A stretch of 64,000 nt of DNA from Phytoactinopolyspora limicola. Lineage in GTDB: Bacteria; Actinomycetota; Actinomycetes; Jiangellales; Jiangellaceae. The stretch is from positions 161,515 to 225,514 of the forward strand of contig NZ_JAAOEN010000005.1 of NCBI RefSeq assembly GCF_011320225.1, given 5' to 3'. Shown here piece after piece: positions 26,545-35,727 of the stretch. A program made the position numbers and the translations under genes. The first letter of the stretch is position 1, and each line of letters begins with the position of its first letter. The notes under the pieces are model-generated. The model was not told the DNA's origin. It saw only the letters and a list, made by a program, of their open reading frames with translations, and ran no database searches.

Positions 26545-28581
26545 ATGACCGCACTACGTAGTTACGTCCATGGCGGGTGGCAGTCTCCGTCGGTCGACGG
26601 GACACCCCTACACGACGCGGTCACCGGCGCCGAGATCGCACGTATCTCCTCCGCCGGCATCGACATGGCCGGCGCACTCGACTATGGCCGCCGGGTGGGC
26701 GGCCCGCCGCTGCGCGAGCTGACCTTTCACGAGCGAGCACTCATCCTCAAACAGCTCGCGCTGTACTTGCAGGGGCAACGCGACGAGTTGTACGAGTTGT
26801 CCTACCGCACCGGAGCCACCAAATACGACGCCCGGTTCGACGTCGACGGCGGCATCGGAGTGCTGTTCACCTACGGCAGCAAAGGCCGCCGCGAACTACC
26901 TAACGACACCGTCTACGTCGATGGCCCGATGGAGCCGTTGGGCAAAGGCGGTACCTTCGTCGGCCAGCACATCGCCACCTCACTGCGCGGGGTGGCCATC
27001 CAGATCAACGCGTTCAACTTCCCCGTATGGGGCCCGTTGGAGAAGTTCGCCCCGGCGTTCCTGGCCGGGGTTCCGTCCTTGATCAAACCGGCCAGCCAAA
27101 CCGCCTATCTCACCGAGAAGCTGGTAGAGCTGATGGTCGGGTCCGGCCTGCTGCCCGAGGGATCACTGCAACTCGTCTGCGGCAGCGCTGGTGACCTGCT
27201 GGATCACGTCACCGAGCAGGACCTCGTGGCATTCACCGGCTCGGCTTCCACCGCGCAGCGGCTGCGTTCGCACCCGGCCATCGTCCGCAACGCCACTCGG
27301 TTCAACGCCGAGGCCGACTCGCTGAACCTATCGATCCTCGGACCGGACGCCACGCCGGGCAGCGCGGAGTTCGACCTCTTCGTCAAGCAGCTGGTCACCG
27401 AGATGACCGTGAAAGTAGGACAGAAGTGCACCGCGATCCGGCGGGCATTCGTCCCCACCGACCATATGGACGAGGTCGCCGAGGCGGTGCGTGAACGGCT
27501 GGGCCGCGTCGTCGTCGGCAACCCGACCGCGCCAGACGTGCGGATGGGGGCGCTGGCCAGTCTGGAACAACGTGAAGAGGTGCGGCGCTCGCTCAAGGCA
27601 CTCACCGATGCCGCGCGGGTGGTCTACGGCGATCCGGAGCAGGTGGACGTCGTCGACGCCGACCCCGAACGAGGTGCGTTCATCTCCCCGGTGCTGCTCC
27701 GTGCCGACGACCCCGGACGTGCCGAACCACACGAGGTCGAGGCGTTCGGCCCAGTGGCGACGCTGCTGCCCTACACCTCCACCGACCACGCCATCGAGCT
27801 GGCCGCGCGGGGCGCCGGAAGCCTGGTGGGCTCCGTCGTCACCGGCGATGCACGGTTCGCCCGCGATGTGGTGGTGGGGGTGGCGCCGTGGCACGGCCGG
27901 CTGCTCGTCGTCGATACCGAGAACGCCAAGGAGTCCACCGGACACGGTTCGCCGTTGCCGATGCTGGTCCATGGTGGTCCTGGCCGGGCTGGTGGTGGCG
28001 AGGAGCTGGGCGGTATCCGCAGTGTGCTCCACTACATGCAGCGCACCGCGGTGCAGGCGTCACCCTCGGTGCTGAGCGCGGTGACCGGCCAGTGGGTGCA
28101 CGGTGCCCGGCAGCACGACACCACCACCCATCCGTTCCGGAAGTCGCTGGCGGAGCTGCGCGTCGGTGACACCGTCGTCGCTGGCCCGCGGACCGTCACC
28201 CAGGCGGACATCGACCATTTCGCCGAGTTCACCGGCGACACCTTCTACGCCCACACCAACGCCGAAGCCGCCGCGGCCAATCCGTTCTTCGAGGGCATCG
28301 TCGCCCACGGATACCTGGTGGTGTCCCTCGCGGCGGGTCTGTTCGTTCAGCCGGATCCCGGGCCGGTGCTGGCCAACTACGGGCTGGAGAACCTGCGTTT
28401 CCTCACTCCGGTCAAACCCGGCGACGAACTCACCGTGACGCTGACCGCCGCCCAGATCACCCCGCGCGTCGATGCCGACTACGGCGAGGTGCGGTGGAAC
28501 TGCGACGTCGTCAACACCGAAGGTGAACTCGCCGCCCGCTACGACGTTCTCACCCTGGTAGCGAAGGAGTGGCCCACATGA
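26545..28581 (+). CDS. paaZ: Bifunctional oxepin-CoA hydrolase/3-oxo-5,6-dehydrosuberyl-CoA semialdehyde dehydrogenase
   Basis: The 678-residue fusion has an N-terminal aldehyde dehydrogenase domain (to about 520) with a glutamate in FNAEADSLN and the nucleophile Cys in [10 protein letters not shown] near residue 295, and a C-terminal MaoC-like hydratase domain from about 535 with [12 protein letters not shown] and [14 protein letters not shown]. PaaZ opens the oxepin ring of the epoxidised, isomerised phenylacetyl-CoA and oxidises the aldehyde formed. The ATG at 26545 follows GAGGAGGTC at a somewhat long distance. paaA overlaps its stop. Confidence 0.93.
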   Translation: MTALRSYVHGGWQSPSVDGTPLHDAVTGAEIARISSAGIDMAGALDYGRRVGGPPLRELTFHERALILKQLALYLQGQRDELYELSYRTGATKYDARFDVDGGIGVLFTYGSKGRRELPNDTVYVDGPMEPLGKGGTFVGQHIATSLRGVAIQINAFNFPVWGPLEKFAPAFLAGVPSLIKPASQTAYLTEKLVELMVGSGLLPEGSLQLVCGSAGDLLDHVTEQDLVAFTGSASTAQRLRSHPAIVRNATRFNAEADSLNLSILGPDATPGSAEFDLFVKQLVTEMTVKVGQKCTAIRRAFVPTDHMDEVAEAVRERLGRVVVGNPTAPDVRMGALASLEQREEVRRSLKALTDAARVVYGDPEQVDVVDADPERGAFISPVLLRADDPGRAEPHEVEAFGPVATLLPYTSTDHAIELAARGAGSLVGSVVTGDARFARDVVVGVAPWHGRLLVVDTENAKESTGHGSPLPMLVHGGPGRAGGGEELGGIRSVLHYMQRTAVQASPSVLSAVTGQWVHGARQHDTTTHPFRKSLAELRVGDTVVAGPRTVTQADIDHFAEFTGDTFYAHTNAEAAAANPFFEGIVAHGYLVVSLAAGLFVQPDPGPVLANYGLENLRFLTPVKPGDELTVTLTAAQITPRVDADYGEVRWNCDVVNTEGELAARYDVLTLVAKEWPT

Positions 28582-29546
28582 GTACCACCACACCCGAGCC
28601 CAGCCTCGAGCAACACTTCGAGGACGTGATCGCCCGCGACCAGCGCATCGAACCACGCGACTGGATGCCCGACGGCTACCGCAAGACGTTGATCCGGCAG
28701 GTGGCGCAGCACGCCCACTCCGAGATCATCGGCATGCAGCCGGAAGCCAACTGGATCACCCGAGCCCCGTCGCTGCGCCGCAAGGCGATCCTGCTGGCGA
28801 AGGTCCAGGACGAAGCCGGGCACGGGCTGTACCTGTACTCGGCGGCGGAGACGCTGGGCGCAGACCGCACCGAGCTGACCGAGAACCTCATCGAGAGTCG
28901 GCAGAAGTACTCGTCGATCTTCAATTACCCCACGCTCGGTTTCGCCGACGTCGGTGTCATCGGATGGCTGGTCGATGGTGCCGCCATCTGCAACCAGGTC
29001 CCGCTGTGCCGCAGCTCGTTTGGCCCGTACGCACGTGGCATGGTGCGCATCTGCAAAGAGGAGTCCTTCCATCAGCGGCAGGGCTACGAGCTGCTGATGA
29101 CCATGATGGGTGGTACCGAGGATCAGCGGCGGATGGTGCAGGACGCGACCAACCGGTGGTGGTGGCCGTCGTTGATGATGTTCGGCCCGCCGGACCACAA
29201 CTCCCCGAACACCGCGCAGTCGATGGCCTGGAAGATCAAGCGGCACACCAACGACGAGCTGCGCCAACGATTCGTCGACATGACGGTGCCGCAGGCCGAA
29301 GCGCTCGGCGTCACGCTGCCGGATCCGGAGCTGCGCTGGAACGACGAGCGTGGGCATTACGACTTCGGGGAGATCGACTGGGCAGAGTTCACACAGGTGA
29401 TCGCGGGCAACGGCCCCTGCAACACGCAGCGGTTGGCACAGCGGCGGCGCGCACACGAGGACGGTGCCTGGGTACGCGACGCCGCGGCCGCCTACGCCGC
29501 CAAACACGCCGCCAAACACGCCGGCAAACACGCCGGTGATCGTTAG
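28578..29546 (+). CDS. paaA: 1,2-phenylacetyl-CoA epoxidase, catalytic subunit A
   Basis: The 322-residue subunit holds the di-iron site of the ring-epoxidising complex: visible carboxylate/His motifs are [11 protein letters not shown] and [13 protein letters not shown], with further acidic residues earlier (HSEIIGMQ). It works with PaaC, PaaB and the reductase PaaE. ATG 28578 follows AAGGAG and overlaps the paaZ stop. The C-terminus ends in an odd KHA-rich tail ([14 protein letters not shown]) encoded by three 12-bp repeats, and the last codons run into a perfect palindrome. Both look like late additions to the gene end. Confidence 0.95.
   Translation: MSTTTPEPSLEQHFEDVIARDQRIEPRDWMPDGYRKTLIRQVAQHAHSEIIGMQPEANWITRAPSLRRKAILLAKVQDEAGHGLYLYSAAETLGADRTELTENLIESRQKYSSIFNYPTLGFADVGVIGWLVDGAAICNQVPLCRSSFGPYARGMVRICKEESFHQRQGYELLMTMMGGTEDQRRMVQDATNRWWWPSLMMFGPPDHNSPNTAQSMAWKIKRHTNDELRQRFVDMTVPQAEALGVTLPDPELRWNDERGHYDFGEIDWAEFTQVIAGNGPCNTQRLAQRRRAHEDGAWVRDAAAAYAAKHAAKHAGKHAGDR
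29496..29531 (+). repeat. 12-bp tandem repeat, three copies, at the 3' end of paaA
   Basis: GCCGCCAAACAC occurs at 29496-29507 and 29508-29519 exactly, and with one change at 29520-29531. It encodes the AAKH-type repeats of the PaaA tail. The next 12 bases start with GCCGG and lead into the palindrome. Confidence 0.85.
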
Positions 29547-29590
29547 CGGTTTGGTGTCGCCATGGCGACACCAAACCGCTAACGATCACC
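29535..29590. terminator. Perfect 56-bp palindrome between paaA and paaB
   Basis: Bases 29535-29562 are exactly complementary to 29563-29590, centred on CCATGG. The palindrome includes the paaA stop codon TAG and ends 18 bases before paaB. It could act as a partial terminator, an mRNA-stabilising hairpin or both, setting the ratio of paaA to paaBCDE. No U-run follows. It shares TGATC near the ends and TTAGC inside with the hairpin at 3024-3099. Confidence 0.6.
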
Positions 29591-29608
29591 GAGGAAGGGA
29601 GAGGTGAG

Positions 29609-29911
29609 ATGGCGGAGCATCGAGAGATACGAGCCGGCTGGCCGCTGTTCGAGGTGTTCGTGCGCAGCAAGCGGGGCCTCAACCACGTACACGTCGGATC
29701 GCTGCGGGCGGCTGACGCCGAGATGGCCTTGCGGCACGCCCGTGACCTGTACACGCGGCGCAACGAGGGCGTGAGTATCTGGGTGGTGAAGTCCTCGGAC
29801 ATCGCCGCGTCCAGTCCCGACGAGAAGGACCCGTTCTTCGCGCCGTCGGCGGACAAGGTCTACCGCCACCCGACCTTCTATGACATCCCCGAGCACGTCC
29901 CCCACATGTGA
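29609..29911 (+). CDS. paaB: 1,2-phenylacetyl-CoA epoxidase subunit B
   Basis: The 100-residue protein shows the PaaB pattern: WPLFEVFVRSKRGLNHVHVGS at the start and later EGVSIWVVKSSDI, ending with a Tyr/His-rich tail. PaaB is a small non-catalytic subunit needed to assemble the epoxidase. AAGGGAGAGG lies just before its ATG. It is separated from paaA by the long palindrome, the only real gap in paaABCDE. Confidence 0.93.
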   Translation: MAEHREIRAGWPLFEVFVRSKRGLNHVHVGSLRAADAEMALRHARDLYTRRNEGVSIWVVKSSDIAASSPDEKDPFFAPSADKVYRHPTFYDIPEHVPHM

Positions 29912-29919
29912 GGCCGGCC

Positions 29920-30783
29920 ATGGGATTCGACAACGCTTACGAAGCGATCACCGAGGGGACCGACGACGCCCGGTGGGCATTCGGCACCGGGTTCGAGGAC
30001 CCGCTGGCCGGCATCGACACCACCCTGCCCGACGGTGTGGACGCGGCCGAACTGGCCACATACTGTCTGGGCCTGGGCGACGACGCGCTGATCATGTCGC
30101 ACCGGTTGCAGCAATGGTGCACCAACCTCCCCGAACTGGAGGAGGAGGTCGCCATCGCCAACATCGCACTCGACCTGCTCGGCCAGGCGCGGCTGTTGCT
30201 GAGTCGGGCCGCGGCCACTTCGCCCGGTCCGGGTGAAGACCACCTCGCGTTCTTCCGTGCCGAACACGAGTTCCGCAACGTACGCCTGACCGAGGTGGAG
30301 AATGGCGACTTCGGTGAGCTGATCGCTCGACTCCTGGTGTTCTCCACGTGGCGGCTGGCGTTGTTCGCCCGGCTCACGGAAGCGGCCGACCCGGTACTGG
30401 TGGCCATCGCGGCCAAAGGTGTCAAAGAGCTGACCTATCACCGCGACTATGCCGCCCAGTGGGCCGTCCGCCTGGGCGGAGGCACCGCGTACTCACGGGA
30501 GCGGCTGGCCGCTGGTCTCGACGCGGTCTGGCCCTATGTCGGCGAGCTGTTCGTGTCCGGCGACGCCGGGGGAGTCGCGGTTGACCCGGCGACGGTGCGC
30601 GAGGAGTTCGACGGCGTACTCACGCAGGTCCTGAAGGCGGCGACCATTCCGGTGCCGGAGGTGCCGGCCCGGCCTGGTGTTGGTGGCCGGTATGGGCGCG
30701 ACGGCGTACACACCGAAGCCATGGGGTATGTGCTGGCCGAGCTGCAGAGTGTGGCCCGCGCCCACCCGGATGGGGTCTGGTGA
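29920..30783 (+). CDS. paaC: 1,2-phenylacetyl-CoA epoxidase structural subunit C
   Basis: The 287-residue ferritin-like protein is the structural partner of PaaA. It shows LGDDALIMSHRLQQW, EEEVAIANIALDLLGQAR, HEFRNVRLTEVENGDF and KELTYHRDYAAQW, all typical of PaaC. ATG 29920 is preferred since TGAGG precedes it at a good distance; GTG 29908 overlapping the paaB stop is possible. The stop overlaps the paaD start. Confidence 0.93.
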   Translation: MGFDNAYEAITEGTDDARWAFGTGFEDPLAGIDTTLPDGVDAAELATYCLGLGDDALIMSHRLQQWCTNLPELEEEVAIANIALDLLGQARLLLSRAAATSPGPGEDHLAFFRAEHEFRNVRLTEVENGDFGELIARLLVFSTWRLALFARLTEAADPVLVAIAAKGVKELTYHRDYAAQWAVRLGGGTAYSRERLAAGLDAVWPYVGELFVSGDAGGVAVDPATVREEFDGVLTQVLKAATIPVPEVPARPGVGGRYGRDGVHTEAMGYVLAELQSVARAHPDGVW

Positions 30784-31328
30784 CGGCGATGGCGACAACC
30801 ACCCCGGCCCCCACCGTCGATCGCATCTCGCCGGCCGCCGACGCCGCCCGTCGGGTGGCGCAGACCGTGACCGACCCGGAGCTCCCCATGCTGAGCCTCG
30901 CCGACCTCGGCGTGCTGCGGGATGTGTGGGTGGACGACGGGCGCGTCGTAGTGGTCATCACACCCACCTACACCGGGTGCCCAGCGATGGACACCATGCG
31001 TGACGACCTGGTGTACACGCTGCGCGCGGCGGGTTACCACGACGTCGAGGTGCGCACCACACTGCACCCGCCGTGGAGCACCGACTGGATCAGCGCCGAG
31101 GGCAAACGCAAGCTCGCCGAGTACGGCATCGCCCCGCCCGGGCCGGCACCATCCGCGGTGACCGGACCAGTGCCACTCGTCCTGACGCCCACCGTGCGCA
31201 GGGTCGACTGCCCTGTGTGTGGCTCGGCGGACACGGTGGAACTCTCCCGATTCAGCGCCACCGCGTGTAAGGCGCTGCGCCGCTGCCGCACCTGCCAGGA
31301 GCCGTTCGAGCACGTCAAGGAGATCTGA
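30780..31328 (+). CDS. paaD: 1,2-phenylacetyl-CoA epoxidase subunit D (MIP18/DUF59 family)
   Basis: The 182-residue protein has an N-terminal MIP18-like domain (VTDPELPMLSLADLGVLRDV, then PTYTGCPAMDTM) and a C-terminal zinc-ribbon-like part with CPVCGSADTVE and CRTCQEPF. PaaD is thought to help insert metal centres into the epoxidase or its reductase. The GTG start overlaps the paaC stop; ATG 30789 is an alternative. Confidence 0.92.
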   Translation: MTAMATTTPAPTVDRISPAADAARRVAQTVTDPELPMLSLADLGVLRDVWVDDGRVVVVITPTYTGCPAMDTMRDDLVYTLRAAGYHDVEVRTTLHPPWSTDWISAEGKRKLAEYGIAPPGPAPSAVTGPVPLVLTPTVRRVDCPVCGSADTVELSRFSATACKALRRCRTCQEPFEHVKEI

Positions 31329-32420
31329 ATGGCCGCCACCACGAACACCAGGGCTCGGCTACGGGGTGAGTTCCACCGGCTCACCGTCGCCGGTGTCGAT
31401 CGGCTCTGCGCCGACGCCGTCGCGGTGACCTTCGACGTCCCGGACGAACTGGCCGAGACCTACGCCTTCCGGGCCGGCCAGTCGCTGACGGTGCGGCGGT
31501 GGATCGACGGCCGGGACGAGCGGCGCTCGTACTCCATCTGCGCGGCCGAAGGTGGCCCGCCGCGGATCGGTGTGCGGGAGGTCCCCGACGGGTTGTTCTC
31601 CAGGTGGCTTGTGCGCGACGTCCGGCCCGGCGACGAGGTGGAGGTCGGCACGCCCACCGGGAGCTTTACCCCCGACCTCGACCAGTCCGGCCACCACGTC
31701 CTACTGGCCGCCGGTTCCGGGATCACTCCCGTGTTGTCGATCGCCAGCAGCCTCCTGAACCACCCGGCGTCGACGGTGGCCCTCATGTACGGCAACCGCC
31801 GCACGGACACGGTGATGTTCGCCGACGAACTGGCCGACCTCAAGGACCGCTACCCGGACCGTCTCGAGTTGGTGCACGTGCTCTCGCGGGAACCCCGAGA
31901 CGTGGAACTGTTCACCGGCCGGCTCACCCCGGACAAGGTGCACACCCTGGTGGAGGTTCTGCTGGACGCCGGCGACGTCGACCACTGGTGGTTGTGCGGT
32001 CCGTACGAGATGGTCACCGCCATCGAGGAGCTGTTGGACCAACAGCTCGGTGTCCCACGCGACCGGGTGCACCATGAACTCTTCTACGTCGACGACGTAC
32101 CACCACCCCCGGTCCGGCATGAGGACGCTCCCCTCGAAGGTGAAACCAGCGAGGTCACGATCATCCTGGACGGCCGGAGCACCACAACCACGATGGCCCG
32201 CGATACCCCCGTCTTGGACGGCGCTCAGCGGGTCCGCCCGGACCTGCCGTTCGCCTGCAAAGGTGGAGTGTGCGGCACCTGCCGGGCCCGGGTGGTCGAG
32301 GGGGACATCACGATGCGGCGCAACTTCGCGTTGGAGGACGCCGAAGTCGCCGCGGGGTTCGTGCTGACCTGCCAGTCGTTGGTGTGCTCGGCGAAAGTGA
32401 TTGTCGACTACGACGCCTGA
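31329..32420 (+). CDS. paaE: 1,2-phenylacetyl-CoA epoxidase reductase subunit E
   Basis: The 363-residue reductase has an FAD-binding barrel (RSYSICAAE), a NAD(P)-binding domain (LLAAGSGITPVLSIASS) and a C-terminal plant-type ferredoxin domain with Cys310, Cys315 and Cys318 (CKGGVCGTC) and a last Cys in LTCQSL. It moves electrons from NADPH to PaaA. It starts directly after the paaD stop and ends the paa run. Confidence 0.93.
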   Translation: MAATTNTRARLRGEFHRLTVAGVDRLCADAVAVTFDVPDELAETYAFRAGQSLTVRRWIDGRDERRSYSICAAEGGPPRIGVREVPDGLFSRWLVRDVRPGDEVEVGTPTGSFTPDLDQSGHHVLLAAGSGITPVLSIASSLLNHPASTVALMYGNRRTDTVMFADELADLKDRYPDRLELVHVLSREPRDVELFTGRLTPDKVHTLVEVLLDAGDVDHWWLCGPYEMVTAIEELLDQQLGVPRDRVHHELFYVDDVPPPPVRHEDAPLEGETSEVTIILDGRSTTTTMARDTPVLDGAQRVRPDLPFACKGGVCGTCRARVVEGDITMRRNFALEDAEVAAGFVLTCQSLVCSAKVIVDYDA

Positions 32421-32479
32421 TCCCGCGGCGGCGATCTCACTGCCGCACGGTGCCCAATGCTCACCGGTAACCTGCCGCC

Positions 32480-33226
32480 ATGTCGACCATAACGATCACC
32501 ACAGTGGCCGAGCGTCCGGAGTTGGCCAGTCGGATGTACGAGATCCGAGACTCCTGGCCGACGTTCATGGGCCATGACAAACTGGCGAACGCTCTGTTCA
32601 ACCAGGTGGCGGTCACCTTCCCGGACTATTGTGTCGTCGCCACAGCTGACGACGGTCGCGTGATAGGTCGGGGGCGCAGCCTTCCCTACACAACGGAGCT
32701 GCCTGGCCGTGAGCTGTACCCGGACGGCGGTTGGGACACGGTTCTGCAATGGGGGTTCGCCGACCAGCGGAAAGGGCGGCCGGCGACCGCCGCCAGCGCG
32801 CTGGATGTCGCGATCGACGCCGACCACCTCGGACGTGGCTTGTCGCACGACATCCTGGCAGCGATGCGAGCGGCCGTGCAGGCGCAAGGCCACGACGTCC
32901 TGGTGGCCCCGGTCCGCCCCAACGCGAAGCATCTGCGCCCGGCGCTTCCGATGACGACCTATATCACCGAGATGCGCGCGGACGGCCTGCCAGCGGACCC
33001 GTGGCTAAGAGTGCATGTGCGTGCTGGTGCTGCCATTGTCAAGGTGGCGCCGTCGTCGATGGTGATCGCCGGCTCACTGGCGCAATGGCGGGATTGGACC
33101 GGGCTGGCGTTCGACCGAGACGGTGACGTCGTGGTGTCCGGGGCGCTCGTACCGGTGCACTGTGACCTCGCGCATGAGTACGCGGTGTATGTCGAACCCA
33201 ACGTCTGGGTCCGCCACACCTTGTGA
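32480..33226 (+). CDS. GNAT-like acyltransferase/N-acetyltransferase
   Basis: The 248-residue protein has a central segment LDVAIDADHLGRGLSHDIL that resembles the GNAT acetyl-CoA-binding loop (Q/RxxGxG/A replaced by HLGRGLS), followed by a helix and VLVAPVRPNAK. Its N-terminal part (VATADDGRVIGRGRSLPY) fits the beta-strand region of the fold. The substrate is unknown. It starts 59 bases after paaE and is probably a separate unit. Confidence 0.65.
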   Translation: MSTITITTVAERPELASRMYEIRDSWPTFMGHDKLANALFNQVAVTFPDYCVVATADDGRVIGRGRSLPYTTELPGRELYPDGGWDTVLQWGFADQRKGRPATAASALDVAIDADHLGRGLSHDILAAMRAAVQAQGHDVLVAPVRPNAKHLRPALPMTTYITEMRADGLPADPWLRVHVRAGAAIVKVAPSSMVIAGSLAQWRDWTGLAFDRDGDVVVSGALVPVHCDLAHEYAVYVEPNVWVRHTL

Positions 33227-33345
33227 AACGGGCCACCGCTGGTTCACCGCGATGCGTTGAAGAATTTGTGCGGACGAGCGACGATTCCGGCTGACCCGGG
33301 GCGGTCTCATCAGTAACCGACTACTTTTCCATCTAGGAGGATCTG

Positions 33346-34179
33346 ATGAACCAGGCCCCAACCGTCCCGGTTGCTGCCCACACCCTCGACGTGCCAGGCG
33401 CACGGCTTCACTACGAGGTCCGCGGCGCTGGCCCGCTGGTGATGGCGGTTGGCTCACCGATGGACGCCAGCCGGTTCGCTCCGCTCTCGGACCTTTTGGC
33501 CGCCGACTACACCGTCGTCACGGCCGACCCCCGAGGCGCGCACCGCAGCCGGCTCGATGACCTTGATCAGGAGTCAACCCCGGAGGTGCGGGCCGACGAT
33601 CTGGCCCGGATCATCGCCGACGTGGATGCCGGCCCGGCAATGGTGTTCGGCAGCAGCGGTGGTGCGGTGAACGCGCTCGCCTTGCTCCAAGCCCACCCTG
33701 CGCTGGTCACCACCGTAGTGGCGCATGAGCCTCCGCTGGACGAGTTGCTCGAGAACCGGGCGGAGATGCATGAGGAGACCGAGCGCATCGTCGCCACGTA
33801 TCTCGCCGGGGATCACACTGGGGCGTGGCGGAAGTTCCTGGCCAAAGCCAACATCGTGCTACCCGACGAGGTCTTCGAGCAGATATTCGGCGGGGAACGC
33901 GGCCCGGACGAGCACTACTGGTTCGCACACGAACTTCGTCACACGACCCATTGGCGGCCCGACCTCGACCTGTTGCGGACGGTGCGAGACCGGATCGTTG
34001 TTGCGATCGGCGACGAATCGGCGGGGCAGGAGTGCGATCACACCTCACGTGCGCTGTCGGCCGAACTCGGCGTTGATCCGGTCATCTTCCCTGGGGACCA
34101 CACCGGATTCATGGATCACCCGGAGCTGTTTGCCGCCCGACTCCGGGAGGTGCTGCGCTCAGCTGACCGAACCGGGTAG
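33346..34179 (+). CDS. Alpha/beta hydrolase
   Basis: The 277-residue protein has a typical start (LDVPGARLHYEVRGAGPLVMAVGSP), an Arg-Gly strand segment (VVTADPRGAHRS), and the nucleophile elbow GSSGGAVNALAL. The catalytic His is probably in FPGDHTGFMDHP. AGGAGG precedes the ATG at a good distance. A paralog with the same elbow lies at 41389-42261. Its 3' end overlaps by 21 bases with the convergent sigma factor gene. Substrate unknown. Confidence 0.82.
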   Translation: MNQAPTVPVAAHTLDVPGARLHYEVRGAGPLVMAVGSPMDASRFAPLSDLLAADYTVVTADPRGAHRSRLDDLDQESTPEVRADDLARIIADVDAGPAMVFGSSGGAVNALALLQAHPALVTTVVAHEPPLDELLENRAEMHEETERIVATYLAGDHTGAWRKFLAKANIVLPDEVFEQIFGGERGPDEHYWFAHELRHTTHWRPDLDLLRTVRDRIVVAIGDESAGQECDHTSRALSAELGVDPVIFPGDHTGFMDHPELFAARLREVLRSADRTG

Positions 34180-35202
34180 GCCAAAGGCCGAAAAGTGACC
34201 GGCACCGATAAACGAGGTGATGGCGGCGATGCGGTCATCGTGGAGGGTCAGCACGTCGATCGACCATGCCGTGTAGGTGGTGGAGCCATCGGCGGCCAGG
34301 TAGGACGCGACCGCCGGCTGGCCATTCGCGTTGGTGACGACGTGCCGCCATGACCCGCAGCTGGTCAAGGGGACCCGCACCGCGAAGTCGGTGACCGCCG
34401 CCAATCCTTGGTACCAATGGGGCAGCGGCGGCATCGACCAGGTGACGTCCTTGGTAAGCAGGGCCACGAGGGCGTCGGCATCGCCACGTTCGAGCGCGGC
34501 GGTGTAACTCTCGACGAGCTGCCGGACCCGGGTGTCGCCGAGCTCGGTCAGCATCTGGTGTTGAGTGCCGGCCGGCACCTTGTCGGCCAGTGTCTTCCGG
34601 GCGCGGGCCAGCGCTGAGTTGACCGATGTCGTCGAGGTGTCCATCATCGTCGCGATCTCCGCGGCGGAGAAACCGAGCACGTCGAACAGCACCAGGGCGG
34701 CCCGTTGGTTGCCCGGCAGGTGTTGTAGTGCGGCGACGAAGGCGAGCTCGATCGCCTCGCGTTGCTCGTAGCGGGCGTCCGGGTTCGACGGTGCACCCAG
34801 GTCACCGCCGGGATAGGGCTCAAGCCAGGCGACGTCGGTGGCCGGAATGTCGCCGATGACCGGCTGTGTGCTGGCCGGCCCGAGGTCGACGGGTAGTGCG
34901 CGCCGGCCGCGTGACCTGGCGGTGTCGAGACACGTACGAGTAGCCACCGCGTACAGCCAGGAGCGCAACGACCCCCGCCCCTCGAAGCGGGTCAGCGCCT
35001 TCCAGGCTCGGACCAAGGCATCTTGGAGTGCGTCGTCGGCATCGTGGACGGAGCCGAGCATCCGGTAGCAGTGAGCGCGCAGCTCAGGTCGGAGTGGCTG
35101 CACGAGGCGGCCGAAGGCGTCGCCGTCGCCAGCCTGCGCCCGCGCCAGGTCGGTGTGGGCGTCGCCAGCAGTATCAACCGACGCGACGGACTCATCCCGC
35201 AT
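34159..35202 (-). CDS. ECF sigma factor with C-terminal SnoaL-like domain (SigX5/SigG-like)
   Basis: The 347-residue protein has sigma region 2 (AHCYRMLGSVHDADDALQDA, then RAWKAL) and region 4 (LPGNQRAALVLFDVLGFSA, then TSTTSVNSALARARKTL). Its last 130 residues are a SnoaL/NTF2-like domain (YTAALERGDADALVALLTKD), which in related ECF groups tunes sigma activity in place of an anti-sigma factor. No anti-sigma gene is adjacent. It is convergent with the hydrolase gene and overlaps its end. Confidence 0.88.
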   Translation of the reverse strand: MRDESVASVDTAGDAHTDLARAQAGDGDAFGRLVQPLRPELRAHCYRMLGSVHDADDALQDALVRAWKALTRFEGRGSLRSWLYAVATRTCLDTARSRGRRALPVDLGPASTQPVIGDIPATDVAWLEPYPGGDLGAPSNPDARYEQREAIELAFVAALQHLPGNQRAALVLFDVLGFSAAEIATMMDTSTTSVNSALARARKTLADKVPAGTQHQMLTELGDTRVRQLVESYTAALERGDADALVALLTKDVTWSMPPLPHWYQGLAAVTDFAVRVPLTSCGSWRHVVTNANGQPAVASYLAADGSTTYTAWSIDVLTLHDDRIAAITSFIGAGHFSAFGLPGSVS

Positions 35203-35346
35203 AACTCACGATTCTGCCGTATCGGCGGCCCTCGAGGGGACGGGACGAGGGCGTGACAGCGACGACGGTTGAGGAGCATCATGAGAAGGACCGCGTGGCC
35301 GCGTCTGGGGTGGACACCGTCGACGCGGCCTTCGTGAGGGGGACTC

Positions 35347-35727
35347 ATGACTACTCCCGCTGGTGTCGAGATGGGCCGGCAGTACTACATCACCATCCCG
35401 GTGGCCGATGACGGAGCACCGGATGACCACGAGGTGAACCGGGTGTTGGGCCGGCCCGATTGCGCACTCGACTACGACGTCACGCCGCTGGACAGCACGT
35501 GCGTGACGGTGTGTGTGGTGGGGCTGCTGACGGCGGGGAACGAGCCCGCGGTGCTGGTCGATTGCGGGCCGGTCGGCATGCGCCTGATACCGGCAGCCTG
35601 GCTGGCCGAGGTGTACCCCGATCGCCGGGACCCTAGGGTCCCGCTGCCGGAGCTGCCCATTCCCGCCGGGCACCGGCGCGAGGCGAGGGTTACGGCGTCG
35701 CCGACGGTTCGAAGGCCTCCGCGATGA
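35347..35727 (+). CDS. Hypothetical protein
   Basis: The 126-residue product resembles nothing I recognise. GTGAGGGGG lies before the ATG, and third codon positions are strongly G/C, in line with coding. It begins MTTPAGVEMGRQYYITIPVADD, contains a strand-rich middle (CVTVCVVGLLTAGNEPAVLV) and a basic tail. It has no signal or membrane segment. Its 3' end overlaps the end of the convergent beta-lactamase gene by 38 bases. Confidence 0.5.
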   Translation: MTTPAGVEMGRQYYITIPVADDGAPDDHEVNRVLGRPDCALDYDVTPLDSTCVTVCVVGLLTAGNEPAVLVDCGPVGMRLIPAAWLAEVYPDRRDPRVPLPELPIPAGHRREARVTASPTVRRPPR

